A stretch of 13,081 nt of DNA from an uncultured Atopobiaceae bacterium (lineage in GTDB: Bacteria > Actinomycetota > Coriobacteriia > Coriobacteriales > Atopobiaceae): positions 1 to 13,081 of the forward strand of contig CAJOKK010000002.1 of assembly GCA_905235165.1 (NCBI GenBank). The letters are read 5' to 3'. The notes beneath the pieces are model-generated. The model was not told where the DNA came from and searched no databases. It worked only from the letters and a program-made list of their open reading frames with translations. The position numbers and the translations under genes were made by a program. Of this stretch, positions 1 to 7,119 are shown one piece after another. The number at the start of each line of letters is the position of its first letter. The first letter of the stretch is position 1.

Positions 1-815
1 TCATCGCGAGCGCCAAGGCCGTCAAGGCCTGTCACGAGATCGACCCGGACGCCCAGATCGGCTGCATGATCGCCTTCTGCCCGCTCTACGCGAAGACCTG
101 CGATCCGCGCGACCAGATGGAGAAGACCTGGGCCGACCACAAGCGCTACTGGTATGCCGACGTGCACGCCAAGGGTCGCATCCCGGAGTACATGTTCCGC
201 TACTGGGATCGCATGGGTTTCGACATCAAGGTGAGCGAGGAGGAGAAGACCGTGCTCTCGCAGGGCATCGTGGACTACATCGCCCTGTCCTACTACATGA
301 GCTTTGCCGTTGCCGCTCGTGACGACAATCCCGACTACAACTTCTACGAGTCGGGCATCCCCGGCATCGCGGATAAGGGCGACCTCGTGTCCAACGAGTT
401 CCTCAAGGTGAGCGACTGGGGGTGGCCCATCGACCCGCTGGGCCTACGCTACGCGCTCAACTGGCTCTACGAGCGCTACGACCAGCCGCTCATGGTGGTG
501 GAAAACGGCTTCGGCGCCTACGACAAGATGGAGGCCGACGGCACGGTCGACGACTCCTATCGCATTGACTACCTGCGCGCGCACATCCAGGCCATGGGCG
601 ACGCCATCGAGAAGGACGGCATCGACCTTCGTGGCTACTGCATGTGGGCACCCATCGACATCGTGAGCGCCTCGACGGGCGAGATGGACAAGCGCTACGG
701 CTTCATCTACGTCGACAAGAACAACGCCGGCGAAGGAACGCTCAAGCGTAGCCGCAAGAAGAGCTTCGCCTGGTACAAGCAGGTGATCGCGACTAACGGC
801 GACGATCTGGGCTAG
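1..815 (+). CDS. 6-phospho-beta-glucosidase, GH1 family (5' truncated)
   Basis: This is the C-terminal ~270 residues of a glycoside hydrolase family 1 enzyme; the open frame runs to the left edge (first complete codon at base 3), so the true start and the acid/base NEP motif lie outside. GH1 6-phospho-beta-glucosidases cleave PTS-imported phospho-beta-glucosides (cellobiose-P, arbutin-P, salicin-P) in the cytoplasm to glucose-6-phosphate plus aglycone. The catalytic nucleophile is the Glu of VVENGFG (codon 501-503). The stretch VSASTGEMDKRYGFIYVD near the C terminus is the phosphate-recognition signature typical of BglA/AscB-type enzymes, with Ser, Lys and Tyr binding the 6-phosphate, which separates it from plain beta-glucosidases. 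The end KKSFAWYKQVI is also typical. It converges with the next gene with 8 nt between stop codons. A PTS transporter or antiterminator upstream would be expected but cannot be seen. Confidence 0.93.
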   Translation, partial: IASAKAVKACHEIDPDAQIGCMIAFCPLYAKTCDPRDQMEKTWADHKRYWYADVHAKGRIPEYMFRYWDRMGFDIKVSEEEKTVLSQGIVDYIALSYYMSFAVAARDDNPDYNFYESGIPGIADKGDLVSNEFLKVSDWGWPIDPLGLRYALNWLYERYDQPLMVVENGFGAYDKMEADGTVDDSYRIDYLRAHIQAMGDAIEKDGIDLRGYCMWAPIDIVSASTGEMDKRYGFIYVDKNNAGEGTLKRSRKKSFAWYKQVIATNGDDLG

Positions 816-823
816 GCGCGCCG

Positions 824-1915
824 TCAGTTGCTTGCTTTCGCGCTCGGTCGCACCAGGATGGTGGAGAGGTAGTCTATGGGCTCGTTCGAGTGGGCGAGGT
901 CTTCGACCACGCGCTCTTCAGGCAGGCCGCACTTGCTGACGAGCTGAGCCCCTTCAATGAGTCCTTCTTTCTCAATCCAGGCACGCGGATCGACCTCCGC
1001 GCGACCTGGCTTCATCAGGACAAGGGCACTGTCCTCACGAGGGAAGCCGGCGGCCTGCCCGTCTCCCACGGGAGCGATGAGCAGGCGCTCGTCTCCCTCG
1101 CACAGGACGCTACCCAGGCGAGCTGCCGCCGCGCAGAAGGCGGTGACGCCGGGGAGCATCCGGGTCTGGTAGCCGCGCTGGCGAACAAGTTCCTGCACGT
1201 AGCCATAGCTCGAATAGATGCTGACGTCTCCCAAGCAGAGAAAGGCGACGTCTTTACCCTCGTCGAGGAAGGCGCAGATCTTGTCGGCTGCCTGCTCGCG
1301 CGCGGCCTTCTCGCGGGCAGCGTCGCGGGTCATGGGCGTGGGACAGGGGAGCAGGGTCTTGCCGTCCAGGTGATCTCGGGCGATGGTCGAGGCCAACATC
1401 GTGGCCGCTCCGGCATCGGGAAAGGCGATAACATCCGCCTCGCGGATGGCACGGACGGCTTGCAGGGTCATGAGCTCGGGGTCGCCGGGGCCAACGCTCA
1501 CGCCAGAGAGGACTCCGGATCTTACGGGCGCATCGTCAATCTCGTTGACGGCGTTCTTGTCGTTAGCCTTGTCTTCGGCTTTATCCGGTTCAAGGTAGCT
1601 CACGACCTTGCCCTGGGCGCGCGCATAGTCGATCTCCGATCGCGTGCTCTCTCCCACGTATCCGTCGACGTTGATGACGAAGATCTCGTCGGCGAGGTCA
1701 ATCTTGCGCTTGTGCATGTCGTCGAGCATCTCCTTGGTGCGGGTGAGCGTGCCCTCGTCCATGCCTTCCCATACCTCGGCGTCGCCGCCGTGCCCAAAGA
1801 GGCCGACGCTGATCACGATGTTGCCCGCAAGGGTCAGCCGTTTGTTGGCCTCCTCAAACTCCCGTCGAAAGCGCGTGCTTCCGCAGAGCGTGATGACGCG
1901 GTAGGTCCCAACCAT
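824..1915 (-). CDS. cbiL: Fusion: nucleoside 2-deoxyribosyltransferase-like domain + precorrin-2/cobalt-factor-II C20-methyltransferase
   Basis: A 363-residue protein with two recognisable parts. Residues ~5-109 (VITLCGSTRF, then IVISVGLFGHGGD, DEIFVINVDGYVGESTRSEI) match the small nucleoside 2-deoxyribosyltransferase-like/DUF4406 family. Residues 110-135 are a charged D/K/N-rich linker. Residues ~137-360 form a tetrapyrrole (SAM) methylase domain: VGPGDPEL at 141-148 is the SAM-binding loop, and GDVSIYSSYGYV (229-240) and LPGVTAFCAAAARLG (254-268) are typical of CbiL/CobI, which methylates C20 of precorrin-2 or cobalt-factor II in B12 synthesis. The start is placed at ATG 1915, where AGGAG lies 6 nt upstream and homology begins; the frame stays open to 2074, but that extension looks non-conserved and would overlap the next gene. 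No other cobalamin gene is visible nearby, so the methylase is an orphan here. Domain calls are from motifs; the joint function is unknown. Confidence 0.8.
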   Translation of the reverse strand: MVGTYRVITLCGSTRFRREFEEANKRLTLAGNIVISVGLFGHGGDAEVWEGMDEGTLTRTKEMLDDMHKRKIDLADEIFVINVDGYVGESTRSEIDYARAQGKVVSYLEPDKAEDKANDKNAVNEIDDAPVRSGVLSGVSVGPGDPELMTLQAVRAIREADVIAFPDAGAATMLASTIARDHLDGKTLLPCPTPMTRDAAREKAAREQAADKICAFLDEGKDVAFLCLGDVSIYSSYGYVQELVRQRGYQTRMLPGVTAFCAAAARLGSVLCEGDERLLIAPVGDGQAAGFPREDSALVLMKPGRAEVDPRAWIEKEGLIEGAQLVSKCGLPEERVVEDLAHSNEPIDYLSTILVRPSAKASN

Positions 1916-2051
1916 GCTCGTCTCCTCATCCTTCGTGGGGCTCCGGTGGCCCACGCCTGGCGGTCTTCGAAATACGCTGGTAAGTGTAGTGCAGCTTTGC
2001 GCCCCTGCCATCCTCGGCACGTGGGACAATGACAGCCAAGGCCAACTATGA

Positions 2052-2059
2052 AGGGGGAG
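2052..2059 (+). promoter_or_regulatory. Ribosome binding site deciding a GTG start
   Basis: The purine run AGGGGGAG ends 6 nt before GTG 2066. It lies downstream of the alternative ATG at 2048, so it can only serve the GTG. This agrees with the need for Cys as residue 2 in the SRAP protein. Confidence 0.75.
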
Positions 2060-2065
2060 CCGCTC

Positions 2066-2689
2066 GTGTGCCACCGCATTTCTCCACTTGCCCTCGCGGA
2101 GCTCTTCGAGGCGCTTGAGGCGCTGCGTGCCTCGGGTCGGGCGCGTGTTCCCGATCGCAAAGACGGCATGCTGGTGCCCGACGCCTACCCAGGAAGCGTG
2201 GTGCCGCTGTTCATTCCGGGGCCAAGTGGCGAGTTGCAGGCGCAGGAGTGTTCTTGGGGCTTTGACGCGCCGTCGGGTGCTCGTGCAAAGCTTGTCTTCA
2301 ACACGCGCATCGAGACAGCGCTCTCACAGGCGCGCTCAGGAACGGGGCTGTGGTCTGAGGCCATCCTACGCGGCCGCTGCTTGCTGCCGGTTCGTGGCTT
2401 TTACGAGTCGTGGACGCGCATGCCTCCGCGCCGCGGTGCCCAGGTGCGCTTTACCTATCCGGGCCACAAGGTTTTTCTCCTGGCGGCTCTCTATCAGGAT
2501 GGGCGATGCAGCGTGGTCACGACCGAACCCAACGCGACCGTGGCGCCCCTGCACAGTCGCATGCCGCTCGTCTTGGGGCCGGGCGAGTCGTCCATCTGGT
2601 TGGGGCAAGGCTTTGCCAGCCTGATCGATCGTTCGGGCATCATCTTGGACGTAGAGCATGATGAGGAGCAGCCACAGCTCAGCCTGTAA
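2066..2689 (+). CDS. SRAP-domain protein (YedK/HMCES-type abasic-site DNA-protein crosslink protein)
   Basis: A 207-residue protein of the SOS-response-associated peptidase (SRAP) family. Family members detect abasic sites in single-stranded DNA and form a covalent thiazolidine link through the amino group and thiol of Cys2 after Met removal. All the expected residues are present when translation starts at GTG 2066: Cys2 (MCHRIS), Asn79 and Arg81 in FNTRIET, Glu114 in GFYESW and His163 in HSRMPLVL, plus the WGF motif at 64-66 and the closing WLG at 178-180. An ATG at 2048 would add six residues and bury the Cys, so the GTG start with its AGGGGGAG site is preferred. Only 19 nt separate its stop from the following HAD gene, implying co-transcription. 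The upstream 150 bp is shared with the divergent methylase fusion. No LexA-type box was identified by eye. Confidence 0.9.
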   Translation: MCHRISPLALAELFEALEALRASGRARVPDRKDGMLVPDAYPGSVVPLFIPGPSGELQAQECSWGFDAPSGARAKLVFNTRIETALSQARSGTGLWSEAILRGRCLLPVRGFYESWTRMPPRRGAQVRFTYPGHKVFLLAALYQDGRCSVVTTEPNATVAPLHSRMPLVLGPGESSIWLGQGFASLIDRSGIILDVEHDEEQPQLSL

Positions 2690-2708
2690 GGGGAGAGGAG
2701 CGAGGGCC

Positions 2709-3209
2709 ATGAAGGCCATCTTTCTGGATATAGACGGGGTCATCGTTACGCCAACGAGCGTGCGTCTCAACTACCGCCTGCGTCGCGAGCCCACCAACCA
2801 GTTCTTTGACTTCCTGGCGCTTTACTATCTCAGCCGCCTTGTTCGCCGCACGGGGGCGGTCGTAGTGCTCACTTCTACCTGGCGCCGCTCGATCGGTCGA
2901 GAAGAACCCTACTACGTGGGCGTTATGAACAACCTCTTCACTTGGCTCAAGCGTGCGGGAGCGCCCTACTACGACGCCACGCCCGTGCTGTCTCGAGACA
3001 GCGACCGCTCAGACGAGGTGGCTGCCTGGCTTGACGACCATCCTTGTGAGGCCTATGCCATCCTTGATGACCTTGCCTTCTTTGACCATCGGCCTGATGT
3101 GGTTGATGGCCATCTCGTCAGGATTGAGGACAGCGAGGGAATTCGTCGCGAGCACTATCAACAAGCGCTTGGGATGCTGCTGGCAGATGCGCCGACCCAA
3201 GGAGGCTGA
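2709..3209 (+). CDS. Small HAD-superfamily hydrolase (HAD_SAK-like)
   Basis: A 166-residue HAD-fold protein. Motif I is FLDIDGV (Asp7 nucleophile, Asp9 acid/base), motif II is VVVLTSTWRR (Thr55/Ser56), and motif IV is the acidic pair in AILDDLAFF (Asp120/Asp121), which binds Mg2+. The LTSTWR form and the short length resemble the HAD domains grouped with Swiss-army-knife RNA repair proteins; the substrate cannot be read from the sequence. The start ATG 2709 is chosen because GAGGAG lies 8 nt upstream and the family begins right at the FLDIDG strand; an in-frame ATG at 2658 overlaps the SRAP gene and adds no conserved sequence. It is coupled to the SRAP gene (19-nt gap), which suggests, by context only, a link to nucleic-acid end processing or damage. 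A weak terminator candidate follows. Confidence 0.8.
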   Translation: MKAIFLDIDGVIVTPTSVRLNYRLRREPTNQFFDFLALYYLSRLVRRTGAVVVLTSTWRRSIGREEPYYVGVMNNLFTWLKRAGAPYYDATPVLSRDSDRSDEVAAWLDDHPCEAYAILDDLAFFDHRPDVVDGHLVRIEDSEGIRREHYQQALGMLLADAPTQGG

Positions 3210-3223
3210 CGAGGTTACCCAAC

Positions 3224-3264
3224 CAAAAAAGTGACAAAACGGCCCTGGAAACGTCACCTTTTGG
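3224..3264 (+). terminator. Possible terminator after the SRAP-HAD operon
   Basis: CCAAAAAAGTGAC (3224-3236) is an imperfect inverted copy of GTCACCTTTTGG (3253-3264), with a 16-nt loop; a T-run lies in the 3' arm. The stem is short and mismatched, so this is a weak call. Confidence 0.35.
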
Positions 3265-3290
3265 CTGAGCCACGCCAATCCCCTCACAAA

Positions 3291-3325
3291 AAGGCGGATG
3301 CCCTCGCATTGAGGACATCCGCCTT
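3291..3325 (-). terminator. Rho-independent terminator of asnA
   Basis: The arms 3291-3305 and 3311-3325 (AAGGCGGATG pairing with CATCCGCCTT, then CCTC with GAGG, one mismatch) form a 15-bp stem around a 5-nt loop. On the minus strand the stem is followed by a T-run (TTTTTGTG), and it lies 27 nt past the asnA stop. Confidence 0.85.
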
Positions 3326-3351
3326 GTCAAACAAAAGTGTTCGTAGCGCCT

Positions 3352-4353
3352 TTACAGCAGTTGGACACCAGCCTGCTTGCAGAGCTCGACGGTCTCCTGG
3401 TCCCACACGCTTGCCTGGACCTCGCCCACGTGGGCCTTGCCCAAAAGCAGCATGCACAGGCGGCTCTGGCCGATGCCGCCGCCGAGGGTGTAGGGCAGCT
3501 CGCCGGCGAGCAGCATCTTGTGGAAGGGCAGCTCGCGACGGTCGTCGCAGCCGGCGATCGTGAGCTGGCGGTCAAGCGACTCGGGGCTCACGCGGATGCC
3601 CATGCTGCTGGCCTCGAGCGCGCAGCCCAGGGTCTCGTCCCAGAAGAGCAGGTCGCCGTTGAGGTCCCAGTCGTCGTAGTCGGGGGAGCGGCCGTCGTGC
3701 GGCTTGCCGGAGCGCAGCGCGCCGCCGATGCCCTGCACGAACACGGTGCGATGCTCGGCCACGAAGCGGTTCTCGCGCTCCTTGGGCTCGAGCTCGGGGT
3801 AGAGGTCCTCGAGTTCCTGTGCCGTGACGAAGGTCACGTTGCGCTCGAGCTCCGTCTCCAGCTGGGGGTAGTACCACTTGAGCTCGTCGAGCGTGCCGCA
3901 GATGGCGGTGACGAGACGGTTGACCACCTCGTGCAGGTACTCGGTCGTGCGCTGGTCCTTCTCGATGACCTTCTCCCAATCCCACTGGTCGACGTAGATC
4001 GAGTGAAGGTTGTCGAGCTCCTCGTCGCGACGGATGGCGTTCATGTCGCAGACGATGCCCTTGCCCACCTTGAAGTCGTAACGCTTGAGCGCGAAGCGCT
4101 TCCACTTGGCGAGCGACTGCACGACCTCGGCATCGGCACCGATTGCCGGCACGTCAAAGCCAACGGGACGCTCGACACCGTTGAGGTTGTCGTTGATGCC
4201 GGTCGTGGGATCGACCACGAGCGGAGCGGTCACGCGCACGAGGTGCTGCGACGCGCAGAGCTTGGCGAGGAAGATGTGCTTGATGCGCTCGATGGCACGC
4301 TGGGTGTCGTAGAGCGAAAGCGTGGGCTCATAGCCCTCAGGGATGTAGGTCAT
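3352..4353 (-). CDS. asnA: Aspartate-ammonia ligase (asparagine synthetase A)
   Basis: A 333-residue, ammonia-dependent asparagine synthetase that makes Asn from Asp, NH3 and ATP in the cytoplasm; it has a class II aminoacyl-tRNA-synthetase fold. Family hallmarks are visible throughout: LYDTQRAIERIK (15-26), VRVTAPLVVDPTTGINDNL (39-57), HSIYVDQWDWE (117-127), LNGDLLFWDE (231-240), the SSMGIRVS segment (249-256) and class II motif 3 GGGIGQSRLCMLLL (291-304). Length matches the ~330-residue family norm. The start ATG at 4353 gives the family N terminus (MTYIPEGYEP) and has AAGGAG 4 nt upstream; the frame stays open to 4428, but that would place the start at or upstream of the predicted transcription start. 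It is monocistronic: its own promoter lies at 4419-4427 and its terminator at 3291-3325. Confidence 0.97.
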   Translation of the reverse strand: MTYIPEGYEPTLSLYDTQRAIERIKHIFLAKLCASQHLVRVTAPLVVDPTTGINDNLNGVERPVGFDVPAIGADAEVVQSLAKWKRFALKRYDFKVGKGIVCDMNAIRRDEELDNLHSIYVDQWDWEKVIEKDQRTTEYLHEVVNRLVTAICGTLDELKWYYPQLETELERNVTFVTAQELEDLYPELEPKERENRFVAEHRTVFVQGIGGALRSGKPHDGRSPDYDDWDLNGDLLFWDETLGCALEASSMGIRVSPESLDRQLTIAGCDDRRELPFHKMLLAGELPYTLGGGIGQSRLCMLLLGKAHVGEVQASVWDQETVELCKQAGVQLL

Positions 4354-4691
4354 GGCTCTCCTTACATGGTTTACGAGGCATGCGGGCTGCAAACCTCGTC
4401 TCGTGACAGCTTGCGCGCATAATACCATGCGTTTCGCGACAGTCCTTCCGCATGCACGCGCGAAGGGCTGGCGTTGCTCAACTGTTTACGCTCCGAAACT
4501 TGTTGGCAATGCTGCTGGCTGTGATTCATAGGACGACGCTTCAAAAGTCGCGTCCTTGGCCGAGTAATCCCGTTGCCGGAATATGAATAACGCGCTGGTA
4601 GCGTGCATGGTTTTGGTGTGGATGATAAGATGGGCTTGACTATAAGGGTCTTCCGATAGGCAAGACATAACGATTGATTTGGGAGTGCATC
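4354..4691. other. Divergent intergenic region asnA / glgA (338 bp)
   Basis: No convincing gene is seen here. It holds the asnA ribosome binding site and an extended -10 promoter on the minus strand. For glgA only weak promoter-like matches exist (for example TGATAAGAT at 4623-4631, extended -10 style, without a good -35). The glgA-proximal ~100 bp is visibly more AT-rich than the flanking genes. Confidence 0.6.
4419..4427 (-). promoter_or_regulatory. Extended -10 promoter element for asnA
   Basis: The minus strand reads TGGTATTAT, i.e. TGn followed by a 5/6 match to TATAAT. No good -35 is present, as is common for extended -10 promoters. The predicted start of transcription near 4412 gives a ~58-nt leader to ATG 4353. 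Confidence 0.55.
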
Positions 4692-6989
4692 ATGGCTACG
4701 AAGAAGACGGACGAGAAGTCAGCTGTGAATTCGGTTTCCGCCAAGCCTGCCGAAGCTGAGAAGGCTGCTGTGGAGAAGGCTGCCGAGCCTGCTGCGAAGG
4801 CAACGACGGTCAAGACCGCTGCCGCCAAGACCGCTGCCGCTAAGACGACTGCTGCAAAGACGACGACGGCCAAGGCTGCGACTACCAAGACTGCGGCTAA
4901 GCCAGCAACTACCAAGGCCGCTGCGACCAAGACGGCCGCCACTGCTAAGGCCACCGAGGCTAAGACGACGGCTGCCAAGGCCGCACCTGCCAAAAAGACG
5001 GTGACCAAGGCAGCTGCTTCCACCGAGACCAAGGCAACGACCGCCAAGGCCACCGCAGCCAAGACGACCACCAAGGCCACCGCAGCTAAGGCAACGGCTG
5101 ACAAGCCTGCTGATGCTGAGCCGACTACTGCTAAGGCCACCGCAGCCAAGACGACCGCCGCCAAGGCCACCGCAACTAAGGCGACAACCGCCAAGGCCAC
5201 CGCAGACAAGGTTGCTGAGGCCAAGGAGACGGCTGCCCAGTCTGCTGCCACCAAGAAGACTACGACCACAGAGGTGAAGGCTTCCGAGCCCGCCGAGAAG
5301 ACGGCCGCTAAACCCGCTGAGAAGGCTACTGCCACCAAGAAGGCAACCACGGCCAAGAAGTCCACCAGCAAGGCAGCCTCTACGACCAAGAAGACCGCTG
5401 CCAGCAAGGAGACGACCGCCAAGAAGGCGGCAACCACTGAGGCGGCAACCGCCAAAAAGACCGAGACCAAGAAGGACGCAGCCAAGAAGCCGGCTGCTCC
5501 CGAGCCCGCTCCCGTCCAGGAGCGCGAGCTTCCGCAGCCTCGCCGTAGCGTGGCCTTCATCGGCTCCGAGTGCTATCCCTTCGTGAAGACCGGCGGCCTC
5601 GGCGACGTTATGTACGCCCTGCCCAAGGCCCTCGTTGACCTCAACTGCGACGTCAAGGTCATTCTCCCCAACTATGGCTGCATCAGCGACGAGTACAAGG
5701 AGAAGATGGTCTACCGCGGCTCCTTCTACATGGACCTGACCTCCGATGGCCAGCAGTTCTACGTGGGCATCATGGAGTACGTCTGGGACGGCGTCGTGTA
5801 TGACTTCATCGACAACGAGGAGTTCTTCACGCGTGGTAATCCCTACACCAACCTCGTTGACGACATCTCCGTCTTCACCTACTTCAGCAAGGCGGCACTC
5901 TCGGCCCTCAACTACATGGACTGGATTCCCGATGTCATCCACTGCCATGACTGGCAGGCCAGCCTGGTGCCCATCTTCCTGCGCACCATGTTCGCCTCCA
6001 CTGAGCTGTCCCGCGCCAAGGTGGTTACCACCATCCACAACCTGCGCTTCCAGGGCCAGTACAACATCCCCACGCTCAAGTATTGGTCCAACCTGCCCGA
6101 CGAGGCCTTCAGCATGGGCGCGCTGCAGGAAGACTGGACCGAGGCCAACATGCTCAAGGGCGGCATCGCTTACTCCGATGCCATCACGACGGTGAGCCAC
6201 ACCTACGCCGCCGAGATCCAGACCCCCGAGTACGGTGAGGGCCTGCAACAGCACCTGAGCTATCACTCCTACAAGCTGCGTGGCATCGTCAATGGCATTG
6301 ACTACGACGTCTGGAACCCTGCTACCGACAAGCTGCTCGAGGCTCCCTATAGCGTGGAGGACGCCATCGAGAAGAAGAAGGCCAACAAGCTCGCCCTTCA
6401 GCGCGCGCTCGGACTCGAGGAAGACCCGGATAAGTTTGTCGTCTCTGTCGTCTCGCGTCTCACGGGTCAGAAGGGCCTTGACCTGGTGAGCACCGTGCTG
6501 CCGGGCCTGCTCGACGGCTTCACGCAGGTTGTTATTCTCGGTACGGGCGAGCCTGAGCTCGAGGGAACCTTCCGCTACTACGAGGAGCAGAATAAGGGTA
6601 CCGTCTGCGCCTACATCGCCTACGACGAGAGCATCTCTCACAAGGTCTATGCGGGTAGCGACGCCCTGCTCATGCCGTCGCGCTTCGAGCCCTGCGGCCT
6701 GACGCAGCTCATCGGCATGCATTACGGTGCTGTGCCTGTGGTGCGTGAGACGGGTGGCCTGAAGGATACCGTCGAGCCCTACAACATGTTTGACAACACG
6801 GGCAATGGCTACACCTTCGACCGCTTTGATGCCGGCCTGCTCTACGATGCCATCAACCGTGCCAAGACCCTTTACTTCGAGGATCGTGAAGACTGGGACA
6901 AGATGGTCATTCGCGACATGGAGAAGGATGTCTCTTGGACGCACTCTGCTGAGCAGTATCGCTGGCTCTATCTTGACCTCACGATGTAA
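4692..6989 (+). CDS. glgA: Glycogen synthase (GT5) with long Ala/Lys/Thr-rich N-terminal tail
   Basis: A 765-residue protein. Residues 285-765 (~480, the usual full length of bacterial GlgA) are a complete GT5 ADP-glucose:alpha-1,4-glucan glucosyltransferase, which extends glycogen in the cytoplasm. Key sites: KTGGLGDV at 299-306 (ADP-glucose binding), HCHDW at 417-421, NGIDYDVWNP at 534-543, SRLTGQKG at 588-595 (Arg589 and Lys594) and RFEPCGLTQLIGMHYG at 664-679 with the conserved Glu666. Residues 1-284 are a low-complexity tail built from Ala, Lys and Thr, like histone-H1 or HU-type basic tails, and not part of known GlgA. The tail is in the same frame with no stop. The start ATG 4692 has GGGAG ~6-7 nt upstream; an in-frame ATG at 4674 lacks one. 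A 17-bp hairpin terminator follows, so it appears monocistronic. The catalytic identity is firm; the tail's role is unknown. Confidence 0.95.
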   Translation: MATKKTDEKSAVNSVSAKPAEAEKAAVEKAAEPAAKATTVKTAAAKTAAAKTTAAKTTTAKAATTKTAAKPATTKAAATKTAATAKATEAKTTAAKAAPAKKTVTKAAASTETKATTAKATAAKTTTKATAAKATADKPADAEPTTAKATAAKTTAAKATATKATTAKATADKVAEAKETAAQSAATKKTTTTEVKASEPAEKTAAKPAEKATATKKATTAKKSTSKAASTTKKTAASKETTAKKAATTEAATAKKTETKKDAAKKPAAPEPAPVQERELPQPRRSVAFIGSECYPFVKTGGLGDVMYALPKALVDLNCDVKVILPNYGCISDEYKEKMVYRGSFYMDLTSDGQQFYVGIMEYVWDGVVYDFIDNEEFFTRGNPYTNLVDDISVFTYFSKAALSALNYMDWIPDVIHCHDWQASLVPIFLRTMFASTELSRAKVVTTIHNLRFQGQYNIPTLKYWSNLPDEAFSMGALQEDWTEANMLKGGIAYSDAITTVSHTYAAEIQTPEYGEGLQQHLSYHSYKLRGIVNGIDYDVWNPATDKLLEAPYSVEDAIEKKKANKLALQRALGLEEDPDKFVVSVVSRLTGQKGLDLVSTVLPGLLDGFTQVVILGTGEPELEGTFRYYEEQNKGTVCAYIAYDESISHKVYAGSDALLMPSRFEPCGLTQLIGMHYGAVPVVRETGGLKDTVEPYNMFDNTGNGYTFDRFDAGLLYDAINRAKTLYFEDREDWDKMVIRDMEKDVSWTHSAEQYRWLYLDLTM
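4797..5489 (+). repeat. Degenerate Ala/Lys/Thr coding repeats in the glgA tail
   Basis: This encodes residues ~36-266. Lysines recur at about every fifth position early on (41, 46, 51, 56, 61, 66). At the DNA level AAGGCCACCGCA recurs at 5046, 5073, 5133, 5163 and 5193, with spacings of 27-30 bp within clusters, and a 24-bp block starting at 5046 recurs exactly at 5133. This indicates growth by in-frame duplication, and such tracts are prone to length change. Confidence 0.85.
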
Positions 6990-7022
6990 GACCTGCTGGC
7001 GGGGGATACAACCCTCCGTATG

Positions 7023-7074
7023 AGAAAGCGCCCCCTTGCTGAAGCCATTGGCAAAAGGCAAGGGGGCGCTTTCT
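7023..7074 (+). terminator. Terminator of glgA, possibly bidirectional
   Basis: Perfect 17-bp arms at 7023-7039 and 7058-7074 (core AAGCGCCCCCTTGC) enclose an 18-nt loop. The 3' arm ends CTTTCT and is followed by GTTT, a modest U-rich tail. It lies 33 nt after the glgA stop and 45 nt past the end of the convergent dipeptidase gene, which has no other terminator in sight. Confidence 0.8.
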
Positions 7075-7119
7075 GTTTGCGTTGGGGGCAGGGTGCTGTG
7101 CGTTGCCCTGCGCAGTAAG

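Noticed and set aside
890..2032. Long plus-strand ORF (380 codons) opposite the methylase fusion
   Set aside because: Third-position GC shadow of the real minus-strand gene, which carries clear domain motifs; this frame has none and no ribosome site.
1916..2074. N-terminal extension of the methylase fusion to 2074
   Set aside because: No family similarity, overlaps the SRAP start, and a good ribosome site precedes ATG 1915.
3337..4422. 361-codon plus-strand ORF opposite asnA
   Set aside because: Exact mirror of asnA; composition-driven Leu/Val/Ala-rich shadow without motifs.
4640..5560. Hydrophobic Ala/Val-rich minus-strand ORF that looks like a membrane protein
   Set aside because: Another frame of the glgA tail repeats; hydrophobicity comes from complementing GCC/AAG/ACC codons.
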